Source of the DNA: CALHVX01 sp964640725
GTDB taxonomy: Bacteria > Pseudomonadota > Gammaproteobacteria > Pseudomonadales > Azotimanducaceae
Length of the DNA stretch: 64,000 nt
Direction of reading: 5' to 3'
Assembly: GCA_964640725.1 (NCBI GenBank)
Contig: CAZXIJ010000011.1
Coordinates: 62,001-126,000 of the forward strand
Shown one piece after another: positions 52,354-61,642 of this stretch (position 1 is its first letter; the number at the start of each line of letters is the position of its first letter). The notes under the pieces were generated by a model. That model searched no databases. It saw only the letters and a program-made list of their open reading frames with translations, and had not been told where the DNA came from. A program made the position numbers and the translations under genes.

Positions 52354-53274
52354 TCAGCCGTGGAGCTGACGTTCCTTGATCTCTTCCAGAGCCTTGCAAT
52401 CGACGCATTGCGTCGCTGTCGGACGCGCTTCCAGCCGCCGCAGGCCAACTTCGATGCCGCAGGTGTCGCAGTAGCCGTAGTCTTCCTGCTCCAGCCGCTC
52501 CATGGTCTGGTCGATCTTCTTGATCAGCTTGCGCTCCCGGTCCCGGGTGCGCAGCTCGATGCTGAACTCTTCTTCCTGGGTGGCGCGATCGGCCGGGTCC
52601 GGAAAGTTTGCGGCTTCGTCCCGCATGTGATGGACCGTACGGTCGACCTCTTCCATCAGCTCCTGACGCCACTTCAGCAGGATGTTGCGGAAGTGAGCAA
52701 GCTGTTCGGTGTTCATATACAGCTCGCCCTTTTTCGGCTCGTAGGGCTGGAAGTTTTTGAACGGAGAATCAGGGCGTGCGCGGCGAATCACTGGCTCCAT
52801 AGGCGTGATCGATGGCTTGGCCGGACGCTTTGGTTTGAGCTTTCTGGACGCGGAATCAGAACTGCTTTCCAACGACGTTGAATCCTTGCTGGTTGTTTTT
52901 TTGCCGCGGGCTTTGGCCTTTGACTCTGCAGTCTTTGCAGAAGCTTTGCCTGCCTTGGCGGTGCTTTTGGGTTCTGTCTTGCTGCTCTTGGCTTTTGCAG
53001 CTGCCGTTTTCTTGGCGCTGCTGCCTGCTGCTGCATTCTTGGTAGCGGTCTTGCTGGCGGTTTTCTTTTTCGCCGGGGTCTTTGGTGCCGCTTTCTTCTT
53101 TTCGACCTTCGCTATCGTAGCTTTCTTCGTTGCTGCTTTCTTGGCCGCAGTCTTCTTTTTCGCAGGCGCTTTGGTCGATGTCTTCGTTTTTGCGCTCGCC
53201 TTGCTCGCGGCTTTGGTTTTCGCCTTGGCCTTGCTTTGGGCCTTGGCTTTGGTCTTTGCTTTTTTGGCAGCCAT
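52354..53274 (-). CDS. dksA: RNA polymerase-binding factor DksA with a long Lys/Ala-rich N-terminal extension
   Basis: 306 aa, twice the usual size of about 150. Residues from about 165 onward are a complete DksA. The coiled-coil tip FPDPADRATQEEEF has the conserved Asp/Ala pair, and the C4 zinc finger is YCDTCG...QCVDCK (about 273-294). DksA works with ppGpp on rRNA and amino acid promoters. The first 150 or so residues are almost pure Lys, Ala, Thr and Ser in histone-H1/AlgP-like repeats (KKTAAKK, KKKTASKTATK). A similar extension occurs in some gammaproteobacterial DksA, from memory Xanthomonas. It may bind DNA. First gene of the minus-strand block. Confidence 0.95.
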   Translation of the reverse strand: MAAKKAKTKAKAQSKAKAKTKAASKASAKTKTSTKAPAKKKTAAKKAATKKATIAKVEKKKAAPKTPAKKKTASKTATKNAAAGSSAKKTAAAKAKSSKTEPKSTAKAGKASAKTAESKAKARGKKTTSKDSTSLESSSDSASRKLKPKRPAKPSITPMEPVIRRARPDSPFKNFQPYEPKKGELYMNTEQLAHFRNILLKWRQELMEEVDRTVHHMRDEAANFPDPADRATQEEEFSIELRTRDRERKLIKKIDQTMERLEQEDYGYCDTCGIEVGLRRLEARPTATQCVDCKALEEIKERQLHG

Positions 53275-53412
53275 CGTTTTCGCAATCCTTTGGCCGCCCG
53301 AAGGTCGACCCGGGAAAATGAGGGCGCGTAAGCTACCAGAACAGTTTCACCTTGACCATACGCGGGGCGAGGATGCGGCCCCTCGGGTTTGCACCTTATT
53401 TAGGAAAGATAT

Positions 53413-54687
53413 TTGTCTGATACCAGATCTCAAGATCCCTCGCCCGCCCAGGGGGAGGCGCCCGCGCCGGCGTCTTTCGTCCCCGCTGCCCGGCTTGCGC
53501 AGGTTCGCCCGTTTCGAGTCGTCCAAGTGCTGGAGCGCGCCCAGGCGCTCGCGCGGGAGGGCGTTGACGTTATTCATCTGGAGGTCGGGGAGCCGGACTT
53601 CCGAACGCCTGCACCCATCGTGCGGGCCGGTCAGCAAGCGCTGGAGGATGGCCAGACGCGCTACACCCCGGCCCTTGGCGTTGCCCCGCTCCGGGCGGCC
53701 ATTGCCGACCACTACGCGGCGCTCGGGGCACCCGTGACCCCTGAGCGAGTGCTGATTACGAACGGCGCCAGCGGGGCGCTCACGCTCGCCGCGGCGTTAC
53801 TGCTGGATCCCGGTGACGAATTGCTGCTGCCGGATCCTGGCTATCCCTGCAACCAGGTCTTCGCGCACCTGGTGGGGGCTCGGCCGGTGGCCCTGCCCGT
53901 CACCGCCGAGCAGCGGTTCCAGCCGACCCCGGCGCAGGTCCGGGCAGCCTGGGGTCCGAGGACCCGGGCGCTGCTGGTCGCAACGCCCAGCAACCCCAGC
54001 GGATCTATGCTGACCGTCCCGGAGCTCCAGGCGCTCAACGACACAGTGCGGGATCTGGGCGGTGTCCTGATCGTTGACGAGATCTACCAGGGGCTGGTGT
54101 TCGGTCATGGTGTTCGGCACCAAACCGCCCTGAAACTTGCATCAGACCTGTTCGTCATCAACAGCTTTTCCAAGTACTTCGCCATGACGGGCTGGCGCCT
54201 GGGCTGGATAGTGGTGCCAGAGGCAGCCATCGCGCCGATGGCAGCGTTGGCTGCGAACCTGTTTATCGCGCCTTCAGCGCCGGCTCAGCAAGCTGCCATG
54301 AGTGCCTTCAGCGGCAACGTGCTGGCCCAGTGCGAAGCTCGGCGGCAAATCCTCGAGGTGCGACGGGGGGTGTTGCTGCAAGGCCTGGCCGAACTCGGTT
54401 TCGGCCTGCCGGTGGCTCCGGAGGGCGCCTTCTACGTGCTGGCGGACCTGGCACCTCTGGGGCTGCGCGGTCCCGGGGCCAACGACAATGGCCTGACCGG
54501 CCTTGCGTTTTGCGAGGCTCTGCTGGAGGAGACCGGCGTTGCGCTGACGCCGGGAATCGACTTCGGCGATCATGGTACGGAACACCTGGTGCGCTTTGCG
54601 TTCACGGAAGCCGTCCCGCGGCTGGAAGAGGCGCTGTCCCGGATCGCAGGGTTTTGCCAACGCTACCGGGATCAGCCCGGGCGCTAG
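53413..54687 (+). CDS. Class I/II pyridoxal-phosphate aminotransferase
   Basis: 424 aa from TTG 53413, with AGGAAAG a few bases upstream. It is a fold type I aspartate-aminotransferase-like enzyme. The PLP lysine is in INSFSKYFAMTGWRLGW (about residue 251), the Asp/Tyr pair is in VDEIYQGL and the Asn is in ATPSNPSG. Substrate preference cannot be assigned; the family includes aspartate, alanine and aromatic aminotransferases. The stop overlaps the convergent PfkB kinase stop by 4 bp (CTAG). Confidence 0.85.
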   Translation: MSDTRSQDPSPAQGEAPAPASFVPAARLAQVRPFRVVQVLERAQALAREGVDVIHLEVGEPDFRTPAPIVRAGQQALEDGQTRYTPALGVAPLRAAIADHYAALGAPVTPERVLITNGASGALTLAAALLLDPGDELLLPDPGYPCNQVFAHLVGARPVALPVTAEQRFQPTPAQVRAAWGPRTRALLVATPSNPSGSMLTVPELQALNDTVRDLGGVLIVDEIYQGLVFGHGVRHQTALKLASDLFVINSFSKYFAMTGWRLGWIVVPEAAIAPMAALAANLFIAPSAPAQQAAMSAFSGNVLAQCEARRQILEVRRGVLLQGLAELGFGLPVAPEGAFYVLADLAPLGLRGPGANDNGLTGLAFCEALLEETGVALTPGIDFGDHGTEHLVRFAFTEAVPRLEEALSRIAGFCQRYRDQPGR

Positions 54688-55676
54688 ACGCTGAACCGGC
54701 TTAACAGGTTCTGATATTCCGCCGGGGTATGCAGCCGTGCCCCGAACTGCCCGACCACGTTGCTGGCAGTGAAGTTGCCGAGCGCCGCCGCGGTGGTGCC
54801 GTCCATGCCTGCGGCCAGGCCGTGCAGGCAGGCCCCCGCGAAGGCATCGCCGGCGCCGGTGCTGTCCCGGGCTTCTACCGGGTAACCGGCCACTGCTGTG
54901 CGGGCGTGGCCGTCAGCGTAGATGCTGCCGCGGGCACCCAGGGTGAGATGGACTTCCTGGGCCATGTCGCACAGCTCGTTCAGAGCGATGTCGACCCGGT
55001 CTGTGCCCGTGAGGGTCAGGGCTTCTTCTTCGTTGCAGAAGGCGATTTGAACGCCGTTGCCGAACATGGCTTTGAGCTGGTCCCCGAAGACTGTGGCCAT
55101 GCTCGGGTCCGAAAGGCTGATGCAGCTTTTGACGCCGTGCTCGTCAGCCAGCGCGCGACAGCGCAGGGCGGCTTCCATGGCCGTTTCCGAAGCGCTCATA
55201 TAGCCCTCGGCGTAAAAGAACCGCGACTGCGACAGCGCCGCCTCGTCGATTTGCCCAACGCCGAGCTGTGCCGAGATGCCCAGGTAGGTGTTCATGGAGC
55301 GCTCGGCATCGGGCGTGATCAGCACCAGGCAGCGTCCGCTGTGGTCGGCGTTGTCCTGGCCTGCGTTGCTGTTCAGATCGATGCCGTTGCTGCGCATCTC
55401 GTCGATGAAGAAGCGGCCGGTTTCGTCGTCGGCCAGCCGGCAGGAGTAGAAGCAGCGAGACCCCATGGCCTGAGCGGCGATGACACTGTTTGCGGCGGAG
55501 CCGCCGCTGAACTGCCGGGGGGAAAGCTCTGCCACGGCGTCGATCAGGGACAGCAGTCGTGGTTCGTCGACCAGCGTCATGTGTCCTTTGGCCACGTCAT
55601 GATTGGCAAGAAACCCCTCGTCGATGGTGTATTCCATGTCTACCAGGGCGTTTCCCAGGCCGTAAAGGTCGTACAC
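54684..55676 (-). CDS. PfkB-family sugar/nucleoside kinase (adenosine-kinase-like)
   Basis: 330 aa. It begins MYDLYGLGNALVDMEY with the first glycine motif FSGGSAANSVIAAQAMG (about 57-73). It ends with the catalytic DSTGAGDAFAGACLHG (about 277-292), which contains the catalytic Asp. The overall pattern resembles bacterial adenosine-kinase-like members of the ribokinase family; the substrate is not certain. It is preceded by hemL (36 bp gap) on the same strand. Confidence 0.85.
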   Translation of the reverse strand: MYDLYGLGNALVDMEYTIDEGFLANHDVAKGHMTLVDEPRLLSLIDAVAELSPRQFSGGSAANSVIAAQAMGSRCFYSCRLADDETGRFFIDEMRSNGIDLNSNAGQDNADHSGRCLVLITPDAERSMNTYLGISAQLGVGQIDEAALSQSRFFYAEGYMSASETAMEAALRCRALADEHGVKSCISLSDPSMATVFGDQLKAMFGNGVQIAFCNEEEALTLTGTDRVDIALNELCDMAQEVHLTLGARGSIYADGHARTAVAGYPVEARDSTGAGDAFAGACLHGLAAGMDGTTAAALGNFTASNVVGQFGARLHTPAEYQNLLSRFSV

Positions 55677-55712
55677 AGCGTCTCCTGTGGTGGGTGGTCG
55701 AAAAAAGTCGTG

Positions 55713-57005
55713 TCAGCCGCGCGGCGGCAGCGCTGCCAGACTGTCTGCAAAGGCCGTCAGAGTCTCGTCAACGATGGAGTCGCTGTGTGTGGCAGACAGG
55801 AACCCGGCCTCGAAAGCGGACGGCGCAAGGTACACGCCGCGGTCCAGCATGAGGTGGAAGAACGTCTTGAACCGCTCGGTGTCGCAGGCCGCCACGTCAT
55901 CGAACTGGCGCACCGGTTTGGCGCTGAAGAACAGGCCGAACATGCCGCAGACCTGGGCGAACTGCATCGGTTCTCCGGCGGCCTCGGCCCGGGCCTGCAT
56001 GCCGGCGACGAGTCGCTCCGTCTGCGCGTTCAGCGCCGTGTAGGCGTCATTGGTCAGAGCGTTGAGCAGGGCCAACCCTGCGGCCATGGCGAGCGGGTTG
56101 CCTGACAGCGTGCCGGCCTGGTAGACCGGGCCCACGGGGGCGAGGGAGCGCATGATGTCATGGCGACCGCCAAAGGCACCGACCGGGAGCCCGGCGCCAA
56201 TGACCTTGCCGAGCGTGGTCAGGTCTGGCGTTACACCGTACAGGGCTTGCGCGCCGCCCTTGCTGACCCGAAAGCCGGTCATCACTTCGTCGAAAATCAG
56301 CACAACGCCGTGGGCATCGCACAGTTCCCGAAGCAGGGCCAGGTACCCCGGTTCCGGGAGGATGCAGCCCATGTTGCCGGCAATGGGTTCCAGAATGATG
56401 CACGCGAGCTGGTCACCGTAGCTTGCGAAAGCATCCCGGGCCGCCTGGGGATCGTTGAAGGCGATGCTGAGGGTGTTGCTGGCAATGGCTTCCGGCACGC
56501 CGGGCGAATTGGGAATACCCAGCGTCAGCACGCCGGAACCCGCCTTGACGAGCAGCGAATCGGAATGCCCGTGATAGCACCCCGTGCACTTCAAGATGAG
56601 ATCGCGCCCGGTATGGCCTCTGGCCAGCCGGATTGCCGACATGGTGGCCTCGGTCCCGGAATTCACCATCCGAACCTGCTCGATGCTCGGTACGCGCCGG
56701 CAGATCTCTTCGGCAAGCTCGATCTCCAGGGTCGTGGGCGCGCCGAAACCGATGGCCTGCTCGGCTTGCTGGCGCACCGCTTCGACGACCGGCGCGAAAC
56801 CGTGGCCCATGATCATCGGGCCCCAGGAGCCGATGTAGTCGATGTAGCGATTGCCGTCGGCGTCCCACAGATGGGGGCCCTCGCCCCGGGTGAAGAACAC
56901 GGGGGATCCGCCGACACCGTTAAAGGCACGAACGGGCGAATTCACGCCGCCGGGAATGGTCTGGGTTGCCCGTTCAAACAGGGCGTTAGAGGTCGATCGA
57001 TCCAT
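55713..57005 (-). CDS. hemL: Glutamate-1-semialdehyde 2,1-aminomutase
   Basis: 430 aa from ATG 57005, beginning MDRSTSNALFERA; the upstream frame to 57101 lies over the channel gene and has no support. HemL makes 5-aminolevulinate in the C5 haem pathway. Visible are TIPGGVNSPVRAF, the SGTEATMSAIRLARG segment, the DEVMTGFRV motif and the PLP lysine in TLGKVIGAGLPVGAFGG. Five bp separate it from the CLC channel gene, suggesting cotranscription. Confidence 0.97.
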   Translation of the reverse strand: MDRSTSNALFERATQTIPGGVNSPVRAFNGVGGSPVFFTRGEGPHLWDADGNRYIDYIGSWGPMIMGHGFAPVVEAVRQQAEQAIGFGAPTTLEIELAEEICRRVPSIEQVRMVNSGTEATMSAIRLARGHTGRDLILKCTGCYHGHSDSLLVKAGSGVLTLGIPNSPGVPEAIASNTLSIAFNDPQAARDAFASYGDQLACIILEPIAGNMGCILPEPGYLALLRELCDAHGVVLIFDEVMTGFRVSKGGAQALYGVTPDLTTLGKVIGAGLPVGAFGGRHDIMRSLAPVGPVYQAGTLSGNPLAMAAGLALLNALTNDAYTALNAQTERLVAGMQARAEAAGEPMQFAQVCGMFGLFFSAKPVRQFDDVAACDTERFKTFFHLMLDRGVYLAPSAFEAGFLSATHSDSIVDETLTAFADSLAALPPRG

Positions 57006-57010
57006 GGTGT

Positions 57011-58753
57011 TCAGGCAAGCTCGCGATAGTTGGTGATCTGGTTCTGGGTCAGGACGCCAATGACGGGACGGATCATGGGCGCTGACTGGCGCCGCACGCA
57101 CACTGCCTCGGCGCTCGTTGCTGCCATGGCCTCCTGGGCCTGCTGCAGCGTTGCACGATCATCGACGTCGGTCACGTCGCGACGCATGCCGGGAATTTTC
57201 AGCAGATTGAGCGCCGCGTCGGGGTCGGCTGGCCCGGCGTCGCCGTCGTCATCATCGTCTGGCTGCGTAAGGTGCACGCGCAGGTCGGCCGCGTCCAGCA
57301 GCGCGCGGATATTGCCGTCCTCGTCCTGGCACAAAATCCAGCGCGGATTGCCCTGCAGGGCAGCGTCGCACTGGGCGTGACTGGTTTCGATCGGCAGGCG
57401 CGCGAAGCTGCGATCCATCATCGCGGTCACGCCCAGGCGCTGCAGGTGCTGGGTGACCGGGCTCGGCGGATACTCCAGCCCCAGGGTTTCCAGGGTGCGC
57501 AGGAACACCCCTTTGCTTCGAAACAGCTCGCTGGTCGTCATGGTGGCCACGACGATGATCAGCATCGCCGGCAGGATCACGTTTGGGTTGGCCGTCAGCT
57601 CCAGCACCGATACCAGGGCCGCCAGCGGCGCTTGCAGGACTGCAGCCATCATCGCTGACATGCCGAGCATCACGTAAAAGCCGTCGCTGGACATGATGGT
57701 GGGGCCAAAGGCCTGGCCGAGCTGCGCCAGGAGCGCGCCGATGCAGGCACCGATCATGAGCGTGGGTCCAATCAGGCCCACCGGCATGCCCAGCCCGGAT
57801 GCTGCTGCGCTGCTGACGACCTTGGCCACGATGATCAGAAACAGGGTCGCGACCCCGAGCTGTCCGAGCATCGCGGCGCTGACCGTGTCGTAGCCGATGC
57901 CCATGATTTCGGGCACACCGAGCGCCAGCATGCCCGTGATCAGCCCGGCGAGCAGCATGCGCACCCAGAACGGCCAGCTGCTCAGGCTGGCGAACCGTTG
58001 GACCAGGGCAATGAATCCGGCAGCGACCGCGCCGATCAGCAGCCCGGCAAAGACGATGAACGGGGTTTCCAGCAGGGACTCCTGCTGCAGCGGCGCGATG
58101 GTGAAGGCGGGCTCGCTGCCCAGAAAGTAGCGGATCAAGAGGGTGCTGGTGACGGCGGACAGGATGACCGGAATAAAGCTTCCGATGGTGTATTCCATCA
58201 TCACCACTTCCATGGCGAAGATCACGCCAGCCATGGGGGTGTTGAAGGAGCTGGCGATGGCGGCAGCGGTGCCGCAGGCGATCAGCACCCGCAGGCTGTT
58301 GTTCGGCAGCCCAAAGCCCTGTCCGAGCAGGCTGGCTGTGCCGGCGCCCAGGTGAATCGATGGGCCCTCCCGGCCACCGGACTGGCCGCTGCCCAGCGCG
58401 ATAACCCCGCCCAGAAACTGAACCAGAAGGTTGCGAGCTGGCAGATGCCCCTGGTGCCGGCTGAGTCGCTCCATGACGTGTACGACCCCAACACGCCGGC
58501 TGGCGGTTGGCAGTCGCGTGAGGATCAGGCCGATGATCAGGGCGCCGGACAGTGCCAGGGACAGGCGCTCCAGCGGCGCCATGGCCTCGAAGCCCTCGTA
58601 GTCGCCGGGCATGAGCATGCCGGCGATCCCTTGCTCGATGAGCAGTCGGAACAGAAGGATGACGCAGCCCGTGGCCAACCCGGTCAGGACGGCCAGCAGG
58701 GCCAGCTGCGGCAGCGCATCGACGCCCGCCAGGCGACGACGGAAGAAATCCAT
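57011..58753 (-). CDS. CLC-family chloride channel/antiporter with C-terminal CBS domains
   Basis: 580 aa from ATG 58753; a TTG at 58783 would add ten residues and neither has a strong ribosome site. About ten to twelve hydrophobic segments carry CLC ion-path motifs: GSGQSGGREGPSIHLG with the gating Glu, and GLGMPVGLIGPTLMIGA. After the membrane part (about residue 430) come two CBS-like segments with an acidic DDDDDGDA insert. It probably exchanges chloride for protons or conducts chloride. Which of the two cannot be decided without alignment. Confidence 0.88.
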   Translation of the reverse strand: MDFFRRRLAGVDALPQLALLAVLTGLATGCVILLFRLLIEQGIAGMLMPGDYEGFEAMAPLERLSLALSGALIIGLILTRLPTASRRVGVVHVMERLSRHQGHLPARNLLVQFLGGVIALGSGQSGGREGPSIHLGAGTASLLGQGFGLPNNSLRVLIACGTAAAIASSFNTPMAGVIFAMEVVMMEYTIGSFIPVILSAVTSTLLIRYFLGSEPAFTIAPLQQESLLETPFIVFAGLLIGAVAAGFIALVQRFASLSSWPFWVRMLLAGLITGMLALGVPEIMGIGYDTVSAAMLGQLGVATLFLIIVAKVVSSAAASGLGMPVGLIGPTLMIGACIGALLAQLGQAFGPTIMSSDGFYVMLGMSAMMAAVLQAPLAALVSVLELTANPNVILPAMLIIVVATMTTSELFRSKGVFLRTLETLGLEYPPSPVTQHLQRLGVTAMMDRSFARLPIETSHAQCDAALQGNPRWILCQDEDGNIRALLDAADLRVHLTQPDDDDDGDAGPADPDAALNLLKIPGMRRDVTDVDDRATLQQAQEAMAATSAEAVCVRRQSAPMIRPVIGVLTQNQITNYRELA

Positions 58754-58872
58754 GGACAGGCGCTGGCGAATCGGCGTTGCCAAAGTTAAAGCTCGATCTC
58801 GGTTGGCGCCATAGCCCTAGTATAAGCTGGTCCGTCAGGCCGGCGCGTGCCGTCTGCAGATGCCGAGGAATC

Positions 58873-59583
58873 ATGAACAAGCCGGGACTGGGCGCAGGAG
58901 AGCTGAAGGTTGTTGTTGACCGCCCGCACCGGCGCCGGTTGCTGACGGTCGCGGTGATGCTGCTGTGCGGTGCCATGGCCTATGGCGGCTTCCGGGTTGG
59001 CCAGCACGTCGCGGACCTCGACCGCAGCTACGTCGCAGCACTGGAACGGATCAAGGGCGCCAGCGAGGTTCAGCTGGCGCAGCTGCGCAGCGAGCTCATC
59101 GATGCGCGGTTGGCCTACGAGGTCGACAGCCAGGCCCTGGAGGCGTTGCGCGGCGACCTGACCGGCACCCGGGAAGAGATGGCAAAGCTCGAAGAAGAGG
59201 TGAGCTTCTACCGCAGCCTCATGGATCCGAAGAGCGTGGCCAAAGGCCTGCAGATCGCGGCCTTCGACACCCTGGCTCTGGCGAGCGGCAAGCATAGCTA
59301 TCACCTGCTGCTCACCCAGGTTGCGACCCGCCGCTCCTGGCTCTCGGGCACCGTGAAGATCGCCATCAGCGGAGAGGGCGCGAAGGGGCCGCAAGTGCTG
59401 CCGCTCACAGAACTGTCGAGCCCTGACGTCTACCCTCTGAAGTTCAGGTTCCGTTACTTTCAGGATCTGCGCGGGGAGCTGCAGCTACCCGCGGGGTTCG
59501 TGCCCCGCAGCGCGCTGATTGCTGTCACCCGGTCCGGCAAGAAGGCGCTTGAGCGCAGCTTTCCCTGGCCATCGGAACCCTGA
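58873..59583 (+). CDS. DUF6776-like membrane-anchored coiled-coil protein
   Basis: 236 aa from ATG 58873 with GAGGAA immediately upstream. One membrane helix (about residues 20-38) is followed by a coiled coil (about 48-115, rich in Leu, Glu and Arg). A C-terminal beta-rich domain has LSSPDVYPLKFRFRYFQD. It lies upstream of a bactofilin gene, the conserved arrangement in Pseudomonas-type genomes. It is probably an inner-membrane partner of the bactofilin; the DUF number is from memory. Confidence 0.75.
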   Translation: MNKPGLGAGELKVVVDRPHRRRLLTVAVMLLCGAMAYGGFRVGQHVADLDRSYVAALERIKGASEVQLAQLRSELIDARLAYEVDSQALEALRGDLTGTREEMAKLEEEVSFYRSLMDPKSVAKGLQIAAFDTLALASGKHSYHLLLTQVATRRSWLSGTVKIAISGEGAKGPQVLPLTELSSPDVYPLKFRFRYFQDLRGELQLPAGFVPRSALIAVTRSGKKALERSFPWPSEP

Positions 59584-59620
59584 AAACAGCGCGATGCGCG
59601 CTCAGACAGGAAGGCGACGA

Positions 59621-60070
59621 ATGAAAGGATGGCGGACGATGGGCAAGAGCAAGGTAGATACTGGCGTAACACTGATTTCGCCAAGTTCGGTGGTCAAGGG
59701 CGACGTGCACTTCAGCGAGCAACTGTTCGTGAACGGCCGCATCGAAGGCAACCTTTATGCAGATCCTGAGTCTGGCTCCACGGTCGTGATCAGTGAGCAG
59801 GGTGCGGTTGCCGGCGAGATTCGAGTGCCGAACGTGGTCATTAACGGCAGTGTGGACGGCGACGTGTTTGCTGCCGGCAAGCTTGAGCTGGCCGCCAAGG
59901 CGCGGGTCACGGGCAACGTCTACTACAAGCTGATCGAGATGCAGCTGGGCGCGATGGTTGACGGGCAGCTGGTGCACGAACCCGTGGCCAGCGCCGCGCC
60001 CGCCGGGGTGGTGCCGGTCCAGGACGAAGCCAACGACAGCGAGTATCGAGACACCGCGGCACAAGGCTGA
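59621..60070 (+). CDS. Bactofilin-type polymer-forming protein
   Basis: 149 aa from ATG 59621, with AGGAAGG six bases upstream; a second ATG at 59639 is possible. The central bactofilin (DUF583) beta-helix runs VKGDVHFSEQLFVNGRIEGNL, GAVAGEIRVPNVVINGSVDGDV and LAAKARVTGNVYYKLIEMQLGA. Bactofilins polymerise without nucleotides and organise cell-envelope functions. It lies between the DUF6776-like gene and erpA, matching the Pseudomonas order. Confidence 0.92.
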   Translation: MKGWRTMGKSKVDTGVTLISPSSVVKGDVHFSEQLFVNGRIEGNLYADPESGSTVVISEQGAVAGEIRVPNVVINGSVDGDVFAAGKLELAAKARVTGNVYYKLIEMQLGAMVDGQLVHEPVASAAPAGVVPVQDEANDSEYRDTAAQG

Positions 60071-60124
60071 AGGCATCGCACGGCCGTCACCGGGCGGTGA
60101 TTCTGATCTGCTAAGATCTGTCCC

Positions 60125-60457
60125 ATGGAACACGCAATCGCTCTTACAGAACGGGCCGCCGGCAAGGTCCGCGCGCTGCTCGAGGCCGAGCAGGACCCCG
60201 AACTGCGGCTGCGGGTCTTTGTGACCGGCGGCGGCTGCAGCGGTTTTTCCTACGGCTTCACCTTCGATACGGAGCTGGCCGAAGACGATGCGGAGCTCAC
60301 CCAGCACGGGGTCTCCATGTTGGTCGATAGCCTCAGCTACCCCTACCTGGCCGGCAGCGAAGTGGACTTTGTCGAAGATCTGCAGGGCTCGCAGTTTGTG
60401 GTCCGTAACCCCAACGCCGCAGCCACCTGCGGCTGCGGCAACTCCTTCGCGGTCTAG
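60125..60457 (+). CDS. erpA: A-type iron-sulfur carrier ErpA
   Basis: 110 aa. It delivers Fe-S clusters to apoproteins such as the isoprenoid enzyme IspG. The three conserved cysteines are in VTGGGCSGFSYG and the C-terminal TCGCGNSFAV. It follows bactofilin by 54 bp. Its stop overlaps the convergent anmK stop by 4 bp (CTAG, 60454-60457). Confidence 0.96.
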   Translation: MEHAIALTERAAGKVRALLEAEQDPELRLRVFVTGGGCSGFSYGFTFDTELAEDDAELTQHGVSMLVDSLSYPYLAGSEVDFVEDLQGSQFVVRNPNAAATCGCGNSFAV

Positions 60458-61629
60458 GCCGGGTAGACGGCGCCCAGGACTCTTGGGCCCGACGCGCCTG
60501 TCGCTCGAGGCACGTTCCCGGGCAGTCCCGCGATCGCGCGCTGCGCCAGCCAGGCGAACGCTGCTGCTTCCAGGCTGTCCCCATCAATGCCCAGGGCTTC
60601 TGTAGGCCGCACCGGCATGGTTGCCGCTGCCCCCAGGCGGGCCATCAGGTAGCCGTTTGCCCGGCCGCCGCCGCACACCAGCAGCTCGCCTAGCCGCAAT
60701 CCCGTGGCTTCGACAGCCCGGACGGCGGATTGCGCCGTCAGTTCCAGCAACGTTGCCTGCACCTGTTCCGGATCCAGGCCAGCCAGCCGGGCCGGCCCCA
60801 GCTGCTGTTCGAGCCAGGGCAGCGAGAAGTATTCCCGGCCGGTGCTCTTTGGCGCTCGAGCGGCAAAGTAGGGGTCGGTGAGCAGTTGCTCGAGGGCGGC
60901 GCCGTCGCTCTGCCCGGATCGTGCCCAGGCGCCGTCTGCATCGAAAGGCGCGCCCTGCCGGCTGCTGATCCACGCGTCCATCAGGCCGTTGCCGGGACCC
61001 GTGTCAAAGCCGGCGGTTACGCCGTTGGCCGTCAGCACGCTCAGGTTAGCGATGCCGCCAATGTTCAGGATTCCAATACCGTCCTTGCCAGCCGCGATCG
61101 CTTCGTCCCGGGCGGCGCCGAACAGCGCCTCGTGGAACAGCGGCACCAGGGGGGCGCCCTGGCCGCCGGCAGCCATGTCGCGGCGGCGGAAGTCAGCGAC
61201 GGTGCAGATGCCGGTCTGCTCGGCGATCTGGTTTGGATCGCCGATCTGCAGCGTGAAGCGGGCGCTGCCGGTCGGGCGGTGACGGATGGTCTGGCCGTGG
61301 CTGCCGATCGCCCGAACGGTGCTCGGGGGGGTCTGGCAACGAGCCAGAAACTGGTTGATGGCCTGGCCGATGAACGCGCCCAGCGCGCGGTCAGCGCGAC
61401 CCATGCGCTCGATCTCGGTGTCGGCAGGGTCCTTCGGGGCCCCCTCGGGGGGCTGGCTGAGGACTGCCAGCTCCGCGCGCAGGGCCTGGGGCAGTTCGAC
61501 CGTGTCGCCTCGCAGGACCGAGATGCGGTCATCGGCTCCGATCCTGACCAGGGCAAGGTCCAGGCCATCCATGCTGGTGCCCGTCATCGCGCCGACGAAC
61601 TGTTCGCCGGCGTCGCTGGGCTGATTCAC
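60454..61629 (-). CDS. anmK: Anhydro-N-acetylmuramic acid kinase
   Basis: 391 aa from GTG 61629. It phosphorylates 1,6-anhydro-MurNAc during peptidoglycan recycling. The family N-terminus is visible: FVGAMTGTSMDGLDLALV (about residues 11-28). So are IGSHGQTIRHRP, NIGGIANLSVL, DTGPGNGLMD and LLVCGGGRANGYLMARL. It lies beside the M23 peptidase gene (13 bp apart), suggesting a cell-wall operon. Confidence 0.96.
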   Translation of the reverse strand: MNQPSDAGEQFVGAMTGTSMDGLDLALVRIGADDRISVLRGDTVELPQALRAELAVLSQPPEGAPKDPADTEIERMGRADRALGAFIGQAINQFLARCQTPPSTVRAIGSHGQTIRHRPTGSARFTLQIGDPNQIAEQTGICTVADFRRRDMAAGGQGAPLVPLFHEALFGAARDEAIAAGKDGIGILNIGGIANLSVLTANGVTAGFDTGPGNGLMDAWISSRQGAPFDADGAWARSGQSDGAALEQLLTDPYFAARAPKSTGREYFSLPWLEQQLGPARLAGLDPEQVQATLLELTAQSAVRAVEATGLRLGELLVCGGGRANGYLMARLGAAATMPVRPTEALGIDGDSLEAAAFAWLAQRAIAGLPGNVPRATGASGPRVLGAVYPA

Positions 61630-61642
61630 AGCAGGGATCCGG

